Positions 24,948 to 33,257 of a DNA stretch of 64,000 nucleotides are shown piece by piece. Each line of letters begins with the position of its first letter. The stretch's first letter is position 1. The notes under the pieces were generated by a model, which was given only the letters and a program-made list of their open reading frames with translations, made no database searches and was not told where the DNA came from. Location: NCBI GenBank assembly GCA_023953615.1, contig JAMLJH010000001.1, positions 2,273,360-2,337,359 of the forward strand, read 5' to 3'. Source of the DNA: Verrucomicrobiia bacterium (GTDB taxonomy: Bacteria; Verrucomicrobiota; Verrucomicrobiia; Limisphaerales; JADLHS01). The position numbers and the translations under genes were made by a program.

Positions 24948-25399
24948 CCTATGAGGGTAGTCAAGAGGGTCGTGATTTTTCCGCCAGGTTTTTTCTAGTG
25001 AAGACTTCGTCGCGCGGAGCGTAACGGAGTGGAGCGGAGGCGCGCGCGAAGCGGTGGCGTTAACTTCCCACCGGCCCGCATCGGCTCGCTTCAGGTTCGG
25101 CTCACTTTTTCAGCTTAAAAGTTTTCCCTTTCGTTTCGCTCCTGGAGTCCGTCGCGTGAGATTTGCCGACCGGGGTCGTCGCTTGATGAGTGTGGACCGG
25201 CTTGCGTCCCGCACCAGCTCCTATCCGAGCAGTTCCCGTTCGGGAACGCCCAACGTGTCATGCTTGTGTGACGCGCGACGACCGGGGGCAGCGCCCCATC
25301 TAACCGACGGATGGTTCGCACCACGCCAGCTGCAGCTCCGAGCAGCCGCCGCCCGGTCGCAAATTGTTTCACGCTCTGACTCAAGGAAATTAAAGGTTG
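24948..25399 (-). ncRNA. Structured non-coding 3' region of the IS110 element; candidate bridge RNA
   Basis: This 450-base stretch has no convincing gene. On the 3' side of the transposase it holds several stable hairpins: GTTCCCG-TT-CGGGAAC (25232-25247), GGGGC-AGC-GCCCC (25285-25297) and GC-rich runs around 25020-25060. In the IS1111 branch of the IS110 family, the downstream end encodes the guide (bridge) RNA that pairs with target and donor DNA. Position and structure suggest such an RNA here; its ends and loops are not determined. The left ~120 bases may instead belong to the attC site. Inference only. Confidence 0.35.
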
Positions 25400-25460
25400 T
25401 CCCCGCTCCCTGTCCCCCCCATCCGCTGGGGAGAGGGTGGCCGCCAGGCCGGGTGAGGGG
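25400..25460 (+). repeat. REP-like palindrome, variant copy 2
   Basis: Right half (CATCCGCTGGGGAGAGGGTGG and on to GGGTGAGGGGTAAATCGTT) matches the unit at 23859-23921; the left half differs. It touches the stop codon of the IS110 transposase, so it is either inside the element or part of its target. Confidence 0.65.
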
Positions 25461-25468
25461 TAAATCGT

Positions 25469-26542
25469 TCACGCCGCGATCCAGCCCAGGTCTTCAAACG
25501 TGGCCCGGCCCGTGCGCCAGCGCCACAGGTCAATGGCCAGCCGCCGCGCCAGCGCCACCACCGTTTTCTTCTTCAACGCGCCGCCGCCGGCCAGTTTCAC
25601 TTTCATCCCCTGCGCCGCTTTCCAGCCCGGCTGCCATCTCAGGAAACGCCACACCGCCTCCACCAGCAGCGTGCGCACGCGCGCGTTGCCCATCCGGTCA
25701 ATGCTGCCCAGCAAACGCTTCCCGCCGGAACTGTGTTCCCCCGGACAACAACCGGTGTAACTGCCGATCTGTTTGCGATTGTGAAAGCGTTCCCAGTCGC
25801 ACACCTCGCCGTCCAAGCTCACAGTGGTGAGCTCACCCAAGCCTTTGGGCAACACCTGCGCCTGCACCCGCGCCACCAGTTCGGTTTCGAGAACTTCCAG
25901 TTGCGCCTCCAGTTCCAGGATCACCTGCCGCAGTTCGGCCAGCCGTGCGCGCAACCAATCGTCCAGCGTTGCGAGTTTCTTCCAGTTGCGCGCGCCCCAC
26001 CAACGACTCGGCAATTGCACATGCGCGTATTCGCCCACTTGCCCGTGCCCGCGATTGCCCAGCATGCGGATCAGCCGCCCGAGGAACTGCCGCCGCCGCG
26101 TGCCTTCCCGTTGCCGTTGCTCCGCCTCGCTGGGAATGCGGATGGGACTGAGTTCCGCGCGATTGCCGTCGAGCCAGCGGGAGAGGCGCAGACACAACGC
26201 CCGCGCATCGAGCTTGTCCGTCTTGCGCGCCCCGTTGAGCGCGATGGGGGTGATGAGAAAACTCTGCGCCCCGGCCGCCACCAGTTCCCGATGCAACGTG
26301 AACCCGAACCCGCACGACTCCTGCACGCAGAACACCTGAAAACCTTCGGCCACTTGCTGGCGAACGTGCGCGACGAGTTGCTCGCGACTGAACTGGCGGG
26401 GCGACTTGGGATGGCTATGATCCTGTTGGGCGACGGCCATGATGCTTGCCAGATGCACATCTAGGCCCAGCTTGAGCAGCGGCTTGGCCGGATCAATGAC
26501 GGGCGTGGGCAAGGGCTGGCGTGGCGGGCCGGGGCGCACCAC
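25469..26542 (-). CDS. IS110-family DEDD transposase/recombinase
   Basis: 357 residues from a GTG at 26542; the frame stays open upstream for ~35 more codons (…HEKNLHSLKPSTTPKTV…) without an ATG, so the true N-terminus is unsure. The RuvC-like DEDD domain is complete: Asp28 in LGLDVHLA, Glu75 in CVQESCGFGF, Asp109 and Asp112 in KTDKLDARAL. A coiled-coil helical region spans ~195-230. The Transposase_20 domain carries IGSYTGCCPGEHSSGGKR with the serine (271/272) thought to be the nucleophile, then IDRMGNARVRTLLVEAVWR. All key residues are present, so it may be active. It catalyses RNA-guided DNA recombination in characterised relatives. Confidence 0.93.
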   Translation of the reverse strand: MVRPGPPRQPLPTPVIDPAKPLLKLGLDVHLASIMAVAQQDHSHPKSPRQFSREQLVAHVRQQVAEGFQVFCVQESCGFGFTLHRELVAAGAQSFLITPIALNGARKTDKLDARALCLRLSRWLDGNRAELSPIRIPSEAEQRQREGTRRRQFLGRLIRMLGNRGHGQVGEYAHVQLPSRWWGARNWKKLATLDDWLRARLAELRQVILELEAQLEVLETELVARVQAQVLPKGLGELTTVSLDGEVCDWERFHNRKQIGSYTGCCPGEHSSGGKRLLGSIDRMGNARVRTLLVEAVWRFLRWQPGWKAAQGMKVKLAGGGALKKKTVVALARRLAIDLWRWRTGRATFEDLGWIAA

Positions 26543-26702
26543 TGCGGGCTTGTCGAGGGTGGGGTTGAGGCTTACAGTTTTGGGCGTCGTGCTGGGTTTG
26601 AGGCTGTGTAGGTTTTTTTCATGAATGTGATGGTTGATGGTTTAACTTGCGCTCTCAGCGTGGCGACTCCGGTCGCCGCGTTCAACCCAGCATGGCATCT
26701 AA

Positions 26703-26772
26703 CCCGGCGTGGGCGTCGCGGTTGCAGGCGTTGCCTCCCGTGCGCCGGGTCGCTGAGCTTGGGACGTTAACC
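26703..26772 (+). other. attC-like right half (apical stem, L' and R' boxes)
   Basis: CCCGGCG (26703-26709) pairs with CGCCGGG (26743-26749) as an apical stem, followed by L' CGCTGAGC (26751-26758), a 7-base spacer and R' GTTAACC (26766-26772). No R''/L'' arm lies just to the left; the best partner is at 24927-24947, beyond the IS110 element. R' departs from the GTTRRRY consensus at one position (C for R). Confidence 0.55.
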
Positions 26773-26793
26773 AACTTCGCGCCTCTCGATTTT

Positions 26794-26880
26794 ATGAAGT
26801 CACTAATTCCCAAATTCGCGTCCGCTGTTTTTCTGTTCTTTGCTGTTTGCGTCACAACCTGTGTCGCTCGCCTTGTCGGT
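26794..26880 (+). pseudogene. Truncated cassette gene start (signal peptide only)
   Basis: ATG 21 bases after the R' box opens MKSLIPKFASAVFLFFAVCV, a good signal peptide or lipoprotein leader. The frame then runs into the hairpin repeat region at ~26885 (GCGGC-GGGA-CGCCGC) and loses protein character, although it stays open to 27111. It looks like the first residues of a second cassette gene destroyed by repeat insertion. Confidence 0.4.
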
Positions 26881-27210
26881 CGGAACTGCGGCGGGACGCC
26901 GCAGCCACATTATTGGCCGGGACGATTTGATTGGAGTTTGGGTGGAACGGGCCACTGGCCCGTTCGGTTGGGCTACCAGCCCGACCGCCGAACGCAAAGT
27001 GTGCGAACCCAATGGTGCGTGATCTCCGTGCGCCCGGCTGGGCGGCAGGTTGCCGCCCAGAACAGCCAAGTTGGCCGTTCCACCTGGACCTACTGCACCG
27101 TCCCGGCTTAGTGATCTTTGCGTTCTTTGCGGTTTCAACCAGCCCGCGGGAGGGACGACTTCCACGCCGTCCCCAACTCATCAGGGACGCGGTGGAACGC
27201 GTCCCTCTCA
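26881..27210 (+). repeat. Hairpin-rich repeat region
   Basis: A series of short palindromes: GCGGC-GGGA-CGCCGC near 26890, GGGCCA-CT-GGCCC near 26950, GGGCTACCAGCCC near 26971, GGGCGGCAGGTTGCCGCCC near 27039, and the GGGAGGGACGACTTCCACGC... CCCAACTCATCAGGG unit (27151-27186) also seen at 21454-21492 and 24326-24358. No gene is supported. Confidence 0.65.
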
Positions 27211-27220
27211 GGAGAACATC

Positions 27221-28303
27221 TCAGCGTTGTGGTGCGAGGAGTTGTTGATAGTCCAGATATAGATGATTGGTGCGGCTGACCGCCGGGCGGATGAATTCGC
27301 GGTAGCCCCAGGTGATGGCCGTGGGCGTGTAGGCGCGGACAAAGCGCAGTTTCGCCGCCAGTTTTTCGGCCGGCACCCCGCGCCAGTAAGGTTGGGTGCG
27401 CGGATCATTCACATGCGTTTTCAGACCGAACGTCGCCACGTAATCCTCGGGACTGTCCATCAGCAGTTCGCCGGTTTCCACGTTGGCCCAAAGTTGCTTT
27501 CCGGTGATGGCGCAGGCTTGTTTCATGGCCGCAAAAAACGGCGCGCACTGGGCGTCGGTGTAATAGGCAAGGTGCTCGCCGCGATCTTGCAGCGCCACGA
27601 TATCAATGGCCGAATCGCGCAGGATGTCGGTCCAGAATTCGGCGTAATCCGCGGGCGTGGCCCAGCGAAAATCCCCCAGCACCTGCGCTTCATCCAAAAT
27701 AAAGAAGGGCGAAATCATCACCGGCTTGGTGGGCGCGATGGCTTTGCAGGCGGCGGCGACATCGCGATAAAGCGTGCGGGCCAGTTCCCGTTGCGCGCTC
27801 CACATCACGTAAGTTTCGTAGGGCACGTAAAACCCTTTGAACGACGGATGCGGTCCGTAACGCTCCAACAAAGTTTGAATCCGCTCCCGGGCGCGCGCCA
27901 GCTCGGCGGCGGCGTCCGGTTGCGTCCACCACTCGCGCATCGAACCGGTGCTAACGTAAAATTCCATCTGCCGCTGATCCGCCGCTTGGAACAAAGCTTC
28001 CGTGGGATCACTCGCTCCCGCCGGCGGCACCGCGCCAAACGCCGAGCCCATCAATACCACCACGTTCAGGCGCAGCGCTTTGAGGGCGTCCAACTCCGCC
28101 GCGTTCAGGTCGAAGGCGTGGCTGGCTTTGTCGGGCGTGACGTACCAAAGACAACCGATCAAGTTGGCTGACTGACTAGCGGGACGATGCGCGCAGCCGA
28201 CCAGCGTCGCCAGGAACAACGCCAACCAACCGCGTTGCCCCCAAGTCGCCAACTTGGCGAGAAGTTTTCGAGGACCAAAGTTCGGGCGGCTCATCGGGGT
28301 CAT
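27221..28303 (-). CDS. DUF4434-type glycoside-hydrolase-like lipoprotein
   Basis: 360 residues from the ATG at 28303, which overlaps the stop of the upstream gene as ATGA; the coupling supports this start over ATG 28336. The leader (GWLALFLATLVGCAH) has a lipobox, so it should be lipid-anchored. The body resembles the DUF4434 barrel: LIGCLWYVTPDKASHAFD, NVVVLMGSAFGA, GFYVPYETYVMWS, KPVMISPFFI, DIVALQDRGEHLAYYTD, LWANVETGELL. Glutamates in PYET and NVETGE are possible catalytic residues. Function is inferred only: an envelope enzyme acting on glycans together with the giant GH101-like protein encoded just upstream. Confidence 0.75.
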   Translation of the reverse strand: MTPMSRPNFGPRKLLAKLATWGQRGWLALFLATLVGCAHRPASQSANLIGCLWYVTPDKASHAFDLNAAELDALKALRLNVVVLMGSAFGAVPPAGASDPTEALFQAADQRQMEFYVSTGSMREWWTQPDAAAELARARERIQTLLERYGPHPSFKGFYVPYETYVMWSAQRELARTLYRDVAAACKAIAPTKPVMISPFFILDEAQVLGDFRWATPADYAEFWTDILRDSAIDIVALQDRGEHLAYYTDAQCAPFFAAMKQACAITGKQLWANVETGELLMDSPEDYVATFGLKTHVNDPRTQPYWRGVPAEKLAAKLRFVRAYTPTAITWGYREFIRPAVSRTNHLYLDYQQLLAPQR

Positions 28304-31300
28304 GGCGAAGATGATTTTGTGGCCGCGGTTTTCCAATCCAGGCGGTAACCAAAATCTAATGGTTGGGTGGTGAAGGTCAGCGATGAACCATCCGGACGCC
28401 AGGCAACCGTTCGCAAGGATTCACCCTGCGCATTCATGGCTTGCAGCGTCGCCACCTCATCTGCCGTGCGTTGGAATTGTTTCAAATTAAGCGCGATCTC
28501 GAACGCGGGTTGATCGGGGAGCGGAATCAGTGTGAGATGACCCGCAGCTTCCACCAGCCGCAATCCGTGCGTTGTTCGCACCGGGCCAAAGTCCACCCGC
28601 TGCGACTGCGGCGACGGAGTCACGTCGTTCGATGCCGGAGCGGTGGCGGTCATGCTGATTTGGGTGATGTTGGTTTGTCCGCCTTGAATTGTGCCTTCAA
28701 CGTGCAGCGTCCCGAGTGCATAACGCCGGGTCTGGCGCGCGGCCCCGACGAGCCGATAGCGCGTGCCGCTGCCTTTGGCGTCGTAAAGACCGCAGAGGAT
28801 TTCGTAGTCGCCCGGCGGACAATGTTCCGGAACGTGGATCGTCCAATTCGTGCCGGTAATGATTTCACCCGCCCAAGCGCTGGTGGGAATTGCTGGATCG
28901 CCACCGCCATAAAATTCCGTGTCGGTGTAACGGCCCGGGGTCGGGCGGCTGAAATGGTAGAACACGCGCAAATCCTTGGGCGCGGCTTGCGCGGCTTCCC
29001 AGCGCGTGATTAAACGGAAATTGCGTCCCCCCAGCGGTTCGAGTCGCTCGGCGGTGGGGCGGATGGCCAGCGTTTCCGCATCGGGCGGCCGTACGTTCAC
29101 ATAACGGATCGGGCCGGCACTGGATTGTTCGATGACGTGGTCACCGATTTTTTCCACGCTGCAAAGCACCGAACCGGCTTGCGCGATAAAACCGTAGGGC
29201 GGCAGCGTGCGACCGGCGATTGACCAATCCGTCGCGCCGCGGTTCACCCAGGCGGTCGCGCCGGAAGTCCAGTGCACGAGTAGCCGGTGTAAATCGCCGC
29301 CCGGATTTTCCACCGCCGCGATTTCATCCAGCGCGACCTTTTCCGCGAACGGCTGGAGCAGCCAGTATTTGCGGATGGCGCCCTCGGACAACATGGGCAG
29401 ATCGGCCATCAAAGCGTGACCGGCCAGGACTTCGACGCCCAGGTAATCGTCGCTTGTGATGCCGTGCTCATCGCGCGAGCGGTTGCCCTGGTAGCGATTG
29501 GAATATCCCGCGCCGTGCAGACTAAACCGGGTGTGATTGACCAGATCGAACCACGGCACGCGTTCCCAATCGTCGCCCGGCACCATGATGCTGAACGCGC
29601 CGCCGTGCGGCTGGAGTTGCAGCCATTGACAATCCGCGCCATCGAGCCAGCCGATCAATTGGTCGCTGCCCGCTTCGCTGATGGTTGGCCCGCCTTCGAA
29701 GGTCGCGCGGATCGTTGCGAACGCCTCGCCCCAATGTTGGAGCGTTTCCATTTTGGAATGCCAGCGTCCGTCGCGGTCCAAATAATCAAACGCATTCATT
29801 GAGGTCCAGACATCCACAAACGAAGCGGTGGGTTGAAGCGCGGAATTGATCAGGCGCAGATTGCGTTCCAAGAACGGCTGCACGTGGTCGGGACGAAACT
29901 GCCAGGCCTGCGCGTTGCGACCTTCGTTGAGCCAGGCGCGCCGCGGTTGCCCGCCACTGTCGAACGTGATGTGGTCGTAGCTGAACCCCTCGGCGTCCGG
30001 ATAGAAATCAATATAATTGTCGTGCAAGCCCCAGAGGGCCCCGGCACGCGTGCAGATTTCACCGAGGCCGCGCAGTTCCTCCAGCGTGCCGAGTTGCGGT
30101 TGCGGCGGAAAAATATCCGGCAGCCGATAATCGTAACCCCAGCGTTGCCAGCCGTGAATGATCGCCACGGAATTCGTCAGGCCGTAATCAAAACAGCGCT
30201 GGAGCGCGGTGGCGTTGCGCTGATACGCGCCGCCCCAAAGATCGAAAACAAACCGCCCGGCTTTTCGGGCGACCGCCGGCGCCGCGGACTTGTCGTAGAG
30301 CGCACGATATTGAATGGCGCAATCCATCGCGCCGTGGCGACCCGGTACGAAGGTGAACGTCGGCGCGGGATGCGTGTGCAGCGCGTAAATCCGCGCCTCG
30401 GGATCCACTTGAAAGGAATCCGGCGGTGTATCGCAGGCCTGCAACAGCGCCACGCCGTTGGCAAAATCGCAACCGACATGACTGGTGGAAAGATCGTGCC
30501 CACCGCCATGCACTTGGAATTTTCCCGGACGCACCACCGCATAGCCGTGACCGAAATAAACCCGCTCGGCCAACTGATCAACGGGACCCATGGCCGCGTC
30601 CGTGATCCGGGCGTCGCTGGAAAACTTCACGCGCAAACCGGGGCCGTCCGCCCAGATCGTGGCCGTCAAAGTGGCCGGAGTGACGCCGGGCGCGGACCGT
30701 TTGCCGCGCCCATCGAATTCGCGTTGCAACTGGAGGTGATGCCGCAATTCCAGGCGGTTGTCGCCGGGCACAATCTCAATCTGGTCCAAGCGCGTGGCCG
30801 ATTCCCAAACGCCCACCCGTTCGCTTTCGAGGCTCAGATCAAATCCGTTGATCACCACGGCGCCGGCGGCGTCTCCGAACGCCAGCGCGGCATCCAACAG
30901 CCCTTTCGCCCCCGGCGACAAGGCGGCGCGCAGACCACCAGCCAGCGTGAATACATATGTTCCCGGCGCGGTTTGTCCCGTGGTCACACTTTGGCGCGCT
31001 AGAGCGGCCCGTGGCCCGAAATCGTTGGTGACAGTTGACGAAGGCGCGGCGTCCGCCAGCAAAATCGGATCACCCCAGAACCCCAGGTCGCAAGTGGTGT
31101 CCAGGTTGGGGCCGGGATGAATCTCCAGGCGCAACTGGATGGTTTGACCGGCCCAGCGGGAAAGGTCCGCTTCGCCCGGCACCCAGGATTTACTCGCGGT
31201 GTGACGCTCGAAAACTTTTTCATCGCCAACCCAGACGCGGAACGTGGCGCCGTCACTGGGCGGCTCGGGAGGAACGGCATCACGAATGGCGTTGAAGAAG

Positions 31301-32037
31301 CGCAGATGCAGCTCGCGCGCCGCCGGCAGCTTGAGCTGATATTCCATGAACAAAGCGCCCGGACCGTTGCGATATGGTGGGTGCATAATCAGCGATTCCC
31401 GCGTCTGACCGCGCGCCATCGCGCCGCGTTGGAAGTGGGCCATTGATTCGGGTTCGGTTCCCTCCCAGCCGATCGGCAGGGAGTGCAATGGGCCACCGAT
31501 CCGTTGCCAGAGCGGTCGGTAGTTGGTCAGTTTCGCCAGCGCTAGACCGCCGGAAGCGGGTACGACGCTGATGGCGACTTTCTCCGGCGCCGATTGCGCG
31601 GGCGAATCGAACTGCGTTTCAAAAATGCGGACGGCGTGCGCGGTGATGGCTTCGGAATTTTCCGCAGAGCGAAATCGGGCATAAGCGTGAACGGGATACA
31701 GGGCCGAATACGCGCCCGGCCCGAACTGGAAGGCAAAATCCTCGGCCGCAGCGCCCCGACCGGGAAGCTCCAGCGTCACGCGCGAGCGACCGACCGGCAT
31801 GCAGGGCGAAACCCAATCCTTGAGCTCCAATTCAATTGTCAACGCGGTGGCGGCGTGGTTGGTCAGCGTGATCCGCACCGACTGCGTGGCGGCGAGTGAA
31901 CGCACGATGGGGATTTCACCAATCGTCAAAGTGATTGGGCCTTCAATCACTTCATGACCGTTGAACGCCAGAGCAGAAATTGCGCTCACCATCAGGAGCA
32001 GCCCGCCAGACCAGAGTTGCAAACGACGCATGGTCAA
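28300..32037 (-). CDS. Large GH101-like (DUF5696-type) glycoside-hydrolase-like protein, secreted
   Basis: 1245 residues with a signal peptide (LWSGGLLLMVSAISALAF). Residues ~1-390 are beta-rich, including a carbohydrate-binding-like stretch (LHLRFFNAIRDAVPPEPPSD ... WAGQTIQLRLEIHPGP). A central galactose-mutarotase-like region (~400-600) precedes a barrel (~600-900) with NSVAIIHGWQRWGYDY, LWGLHDNYIDFYPD, SFVDVWTSMNAFDY and FEGGPTISEAGSDQL. The Asp in FVDVW and the Glu in ISEAG are placed like the catalytic pair of GH101. The C-terminal ~350 residues are beta-sandwich. Exact activity is unknown; alpha-N-acetylgalactosaminidase activity should not be assumed. Confidence 0.7.
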   Translation of the reverse strand: MTMRRLQLWSGGLLLMVSAISALAFNGHEVIEGPITLTIGEIPIVRSLAATQSVRITLTNHAATALTIELELKDWVSPCMPVGRSRVTLELPGRGAAAEDFAFQFGPGAYSALYPVHAYARFRSAENSEAITAHAVRIFETQFDSPAQSAPEKVAISVVPASGGLALAKLTNYRPLWQRIGGPLHSLPIGWEGTEPESMAHFQRGAMARGQTRESLIMHPPYRNGPGALFMEYQLKLPAARELHLRFFNAIRDAVPPEPPSDGATFRVWVGDEKVFERHTASKSWVPGEADLSRWAGQTIQLRLEIHPGPNLDTTCDLGFWGDPILLADAAPSSTVTNDFGPRAALARQSVTTGQTAPGTYVFTLAGGLRAALSPGAKGLLDAALAFGDAAGAVVINGFDLSLESERVGVWESATRLDQIEIVPGDNRLELRHHLQLQREFDGRGKRSAPGVTPATLTATIWADGPGLRVKFSSDARITDAAMGPVDQLAERVYFGHGYAVVRPGKFQVHGGGHDLSTSHVGCDFANGVALLQACDTPPDSFQVDPEARIYALHTHPAPTFTFVPGRHGAMDCAIQYRALYDKSAAPAVARKAGRFVFDLWGGAYQRNATALQRCFDYGLTNSVAIIHGWQRWGYDYRLPDIFPPQPQLGTLEELRGLGEICTRAGALWGLHDNYIDFYPDAEGFSYDHITFDSGGQPRRAWLNEGRNAQAWQFRPDHVQPFLERNLRLINSALQPTASFVDVWTSMNAFDYLDRDGRWHSKMETLQHWGEAFATIRATFEGGPTISEAGSDQLIGWLDGADCQWLQLQPHGGAFSIMVPGDDWERVPWFDLVNHTRFSLHGAGYSNRYQGNRSRDEHGITSDDYLGVEVLAGHALMADLPMLSEGAIRKYWLLQPFAEKVALDEIAAVENPGGDLHRLLVHWTSGATAWVNRGATDWSIAGRTLPPYGFIAQAGSVLCSVEKIGDHVIEQSSAGPIRYVNVRPPDAETLAIRPTAERLEPLGGRNFRLITRWEAAQAAPKDLRVFYHFSRPTPGRYTDTEFYGGGDPAIPTSAWAGEIITGTNWTIHVPEHCPPGDYEILCGLYDAKGSGTRYRLVGAARQTRRYALGTLHVEGTIQGGQTNITQISMTATAPASNDVTPSPQSQRVDFGPVRTTHGLRLVEAAGHLTLIPLPDQPAFEIALNLKQFQRTADEVATLQAMNAQGESLRTVAWRPDGSSLTFTTQPLDFGYRLDWKTAATKSSSP

Positions 32038-32146
32038 AGCTTGTCCGGTACGGCAGGTTTTGTCACGCCGTTGCGATGAAGCCGGGAAGGAACGCTGAAG
32101 TTAAGCGGATTGAAACGGAAGTCGGTCCATTTTGAATATCCCTTCA

Positions 32147-32353
32147 CGCCAACGTTCCCTTCCGCCACCGATATAGTTGGTGGTTCACATGGCTGGCCGT
32201 CCCCATCCCCGCCCGCGCCGCAATCCACTTCACGGTTACGAAAGTCTCTTCGCACAATCACTCCGAAATGTTCGCCTTGCCCGCATCGCCCTTGGCTCAC
32301 TGCGTCAAATCACTTTCCTTCCACCGCCGCGCCTGCAAACTCCTCGCGAATGA
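32147..32353 (-). pseudogene. REP-associated (Y1/IS200-like) transposase C-terminal relic, copy 1
   Basis: Read on the minus strand this gives RRWKESDLTQ-stop-AKGDAGK ... EETFVTVKWIAARAGMGTAS, with two in-frame stops. This is the usual tail of verrucomicrobial REP-associated tyrosine transposases (W-x-x-x-D-L, K-G-D, T-x-x-W-I-A). It is a direct repeat of 32702-32908. The catalytic HUH domain is absent. Confidence 0.7.
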
Positions 32354-32372
32354 CCCGCCCGTCCTTTCACTA

Positions 32373-32693
32373 TTATTGAATGGTGTCGCTGAAGCCGAAT
32401 AGCCAGAGGGTCAACGCCCCCAGGAAGAGAACCTCGAAAGGCAGGATCACGAGTGGCGCCAGTATGAAGGCCATGGTGCGGCCAAGTGGTTTCTTCATCG
32501 CCAAAGCTCCCGCCACACAAAGTAGGTAGCTCACAAGCAGGTCAAAACCCACGCCGGGCCCGCCTCGCAGAGTCCAGCCCAAGCCAAATTCCATCACCGC
32601 GCTCAATCCAGTCACTGCCGGAATCAAGCCAAGGCCAAGCGCGTACAACACACTGGGCAAGGCGCGAAAAGGGTCTTGGTCTTGTTTACTCAT
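32373..32693 (-). CDS. Small membrane protein
   Basis: 106 residues from the ATG at 32693 (MSKQDQDPFRALPSVLYALG...). Three hydrophobic stretches (VLYALGLGLIPAVTGLSAV, VGFDLLVSYLLCVAGALAM, MAFILAPLVILPFEVLFLGA) predict a three-helix integral membrane protein. Family not recognised. It is bracketed by the two transposase relics, and its ATG overlaps the stop of the right-hand one (ATGA), so it may be a passenger that moved with them. Confidence 0.6.
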   Translation of the reverse strand: MSKQDQDPFRALPSVLYALGLGLIPAVTGLSAVMEFGLGWTLRGGPGVGFDLLVSYLLCVAGALAMKKPLGRTMAFILAPLVILPFEVLFLGALTLWLFGFSDTIQ

Positions 32694-32701
32694 GTCCTGT
32701 G

Positions 32702-32908
32702 CGCCAACGTTCCCTTCCGCCACCGATACAGTCGGTGGTTCACATAGCTGGCCGTCTCTATCCCCGCCCACGACGCAATCCACTTCACGGTCACCAGAGT
32801 CTCCTCGCGCAATCGCACCGCCATCTTCACCTTGTCCATACCGCTCTTGGCTCGCTGCGTCAAATCACTTTCCTTCCACCGCCGCGCCGGCAACTCCTCG
32901 CGGATAAC
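32702..32908 (-). pseudogene. REP-associated (Y1/IS200-like) transposase C-terminal relic, copy 2
   Basis: On the minus strand the frame reads VIREELPARRWKESDLTQRA then KVKMAVRLREETLVTVKWIA, and ends at a TGA (32691-32693) overlapping the start of the small membrane gene. It is uninterrupted but lacks the HUH/Y1 catalytic domain upstream, so it is a fragment. It matches copy 1 (32147-32353) over ~207 bases. Confidence 0.7.
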
Positions 32909-33257
32909 TTGCGAGCCATGCGCCAGCAGATGACAAAACTCCAATAGTTGTCAATGCCAAGACTCTTCGTGCCGTGGCTCGACAGCAATTTCGAAATGCA
33001 ACCGCCTGTGCTGCTCAAACGAGCCATGATAACCTTTTGTTGCACATGCGACGAAACTTCGTCGCGACTTCAGGCCATGCCATGTTTCACCAGGAACAAC
33101 GCAACGTCGTAGAACTGATAAACTCAAACTCCTGTCGCCTCTGTTCCGACACTACTCCATGCCAGAATCGGAATATGCCATCACCTTTCTGATCGGCAGT
33201 GAAACTAGAGATTAGCGGCGGGCGGAAGTTTGCAGGCGTGTCGCGGGAACGGACGCA
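32909..33257. other. Spacer without recognisable gene
   Basis: About 350 bases, lower in GC than the flanks, between the transposase relic and the next minus-strand gene end. Short open frames exist on both strands but none shows protein character. It may contain the decayed front of the transposase. Confidence 0.4.

Larger units (their letters stand above)
25070..26640 (-). mobile_element. IS110-family insertion sequence (ends approximate)
   Basis: Built around the DEDD transposase at 25469-26542. About 400 bases of structured non-coding DNA lie downstream of the transposase and about 100 upstream, which favours the IS1111-like layout. IS110 elements usually lack terminal inverted repeats and target duplications, so the ends cannot be placed by eye. 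The element sits between two attC-like arms (24927-24947 and 26751-26772), matching the known habit of IS1111-attC elements to insert in attC sites. Confidence 0.6.

Noticed and set aside
32034..32300. 88-codon minus-strand frame before the GH101-like gene end
   Set aside because: It is an out-of-frame reading of the transposase relic (MSQGRCGQGEHFG...) and not a gene.
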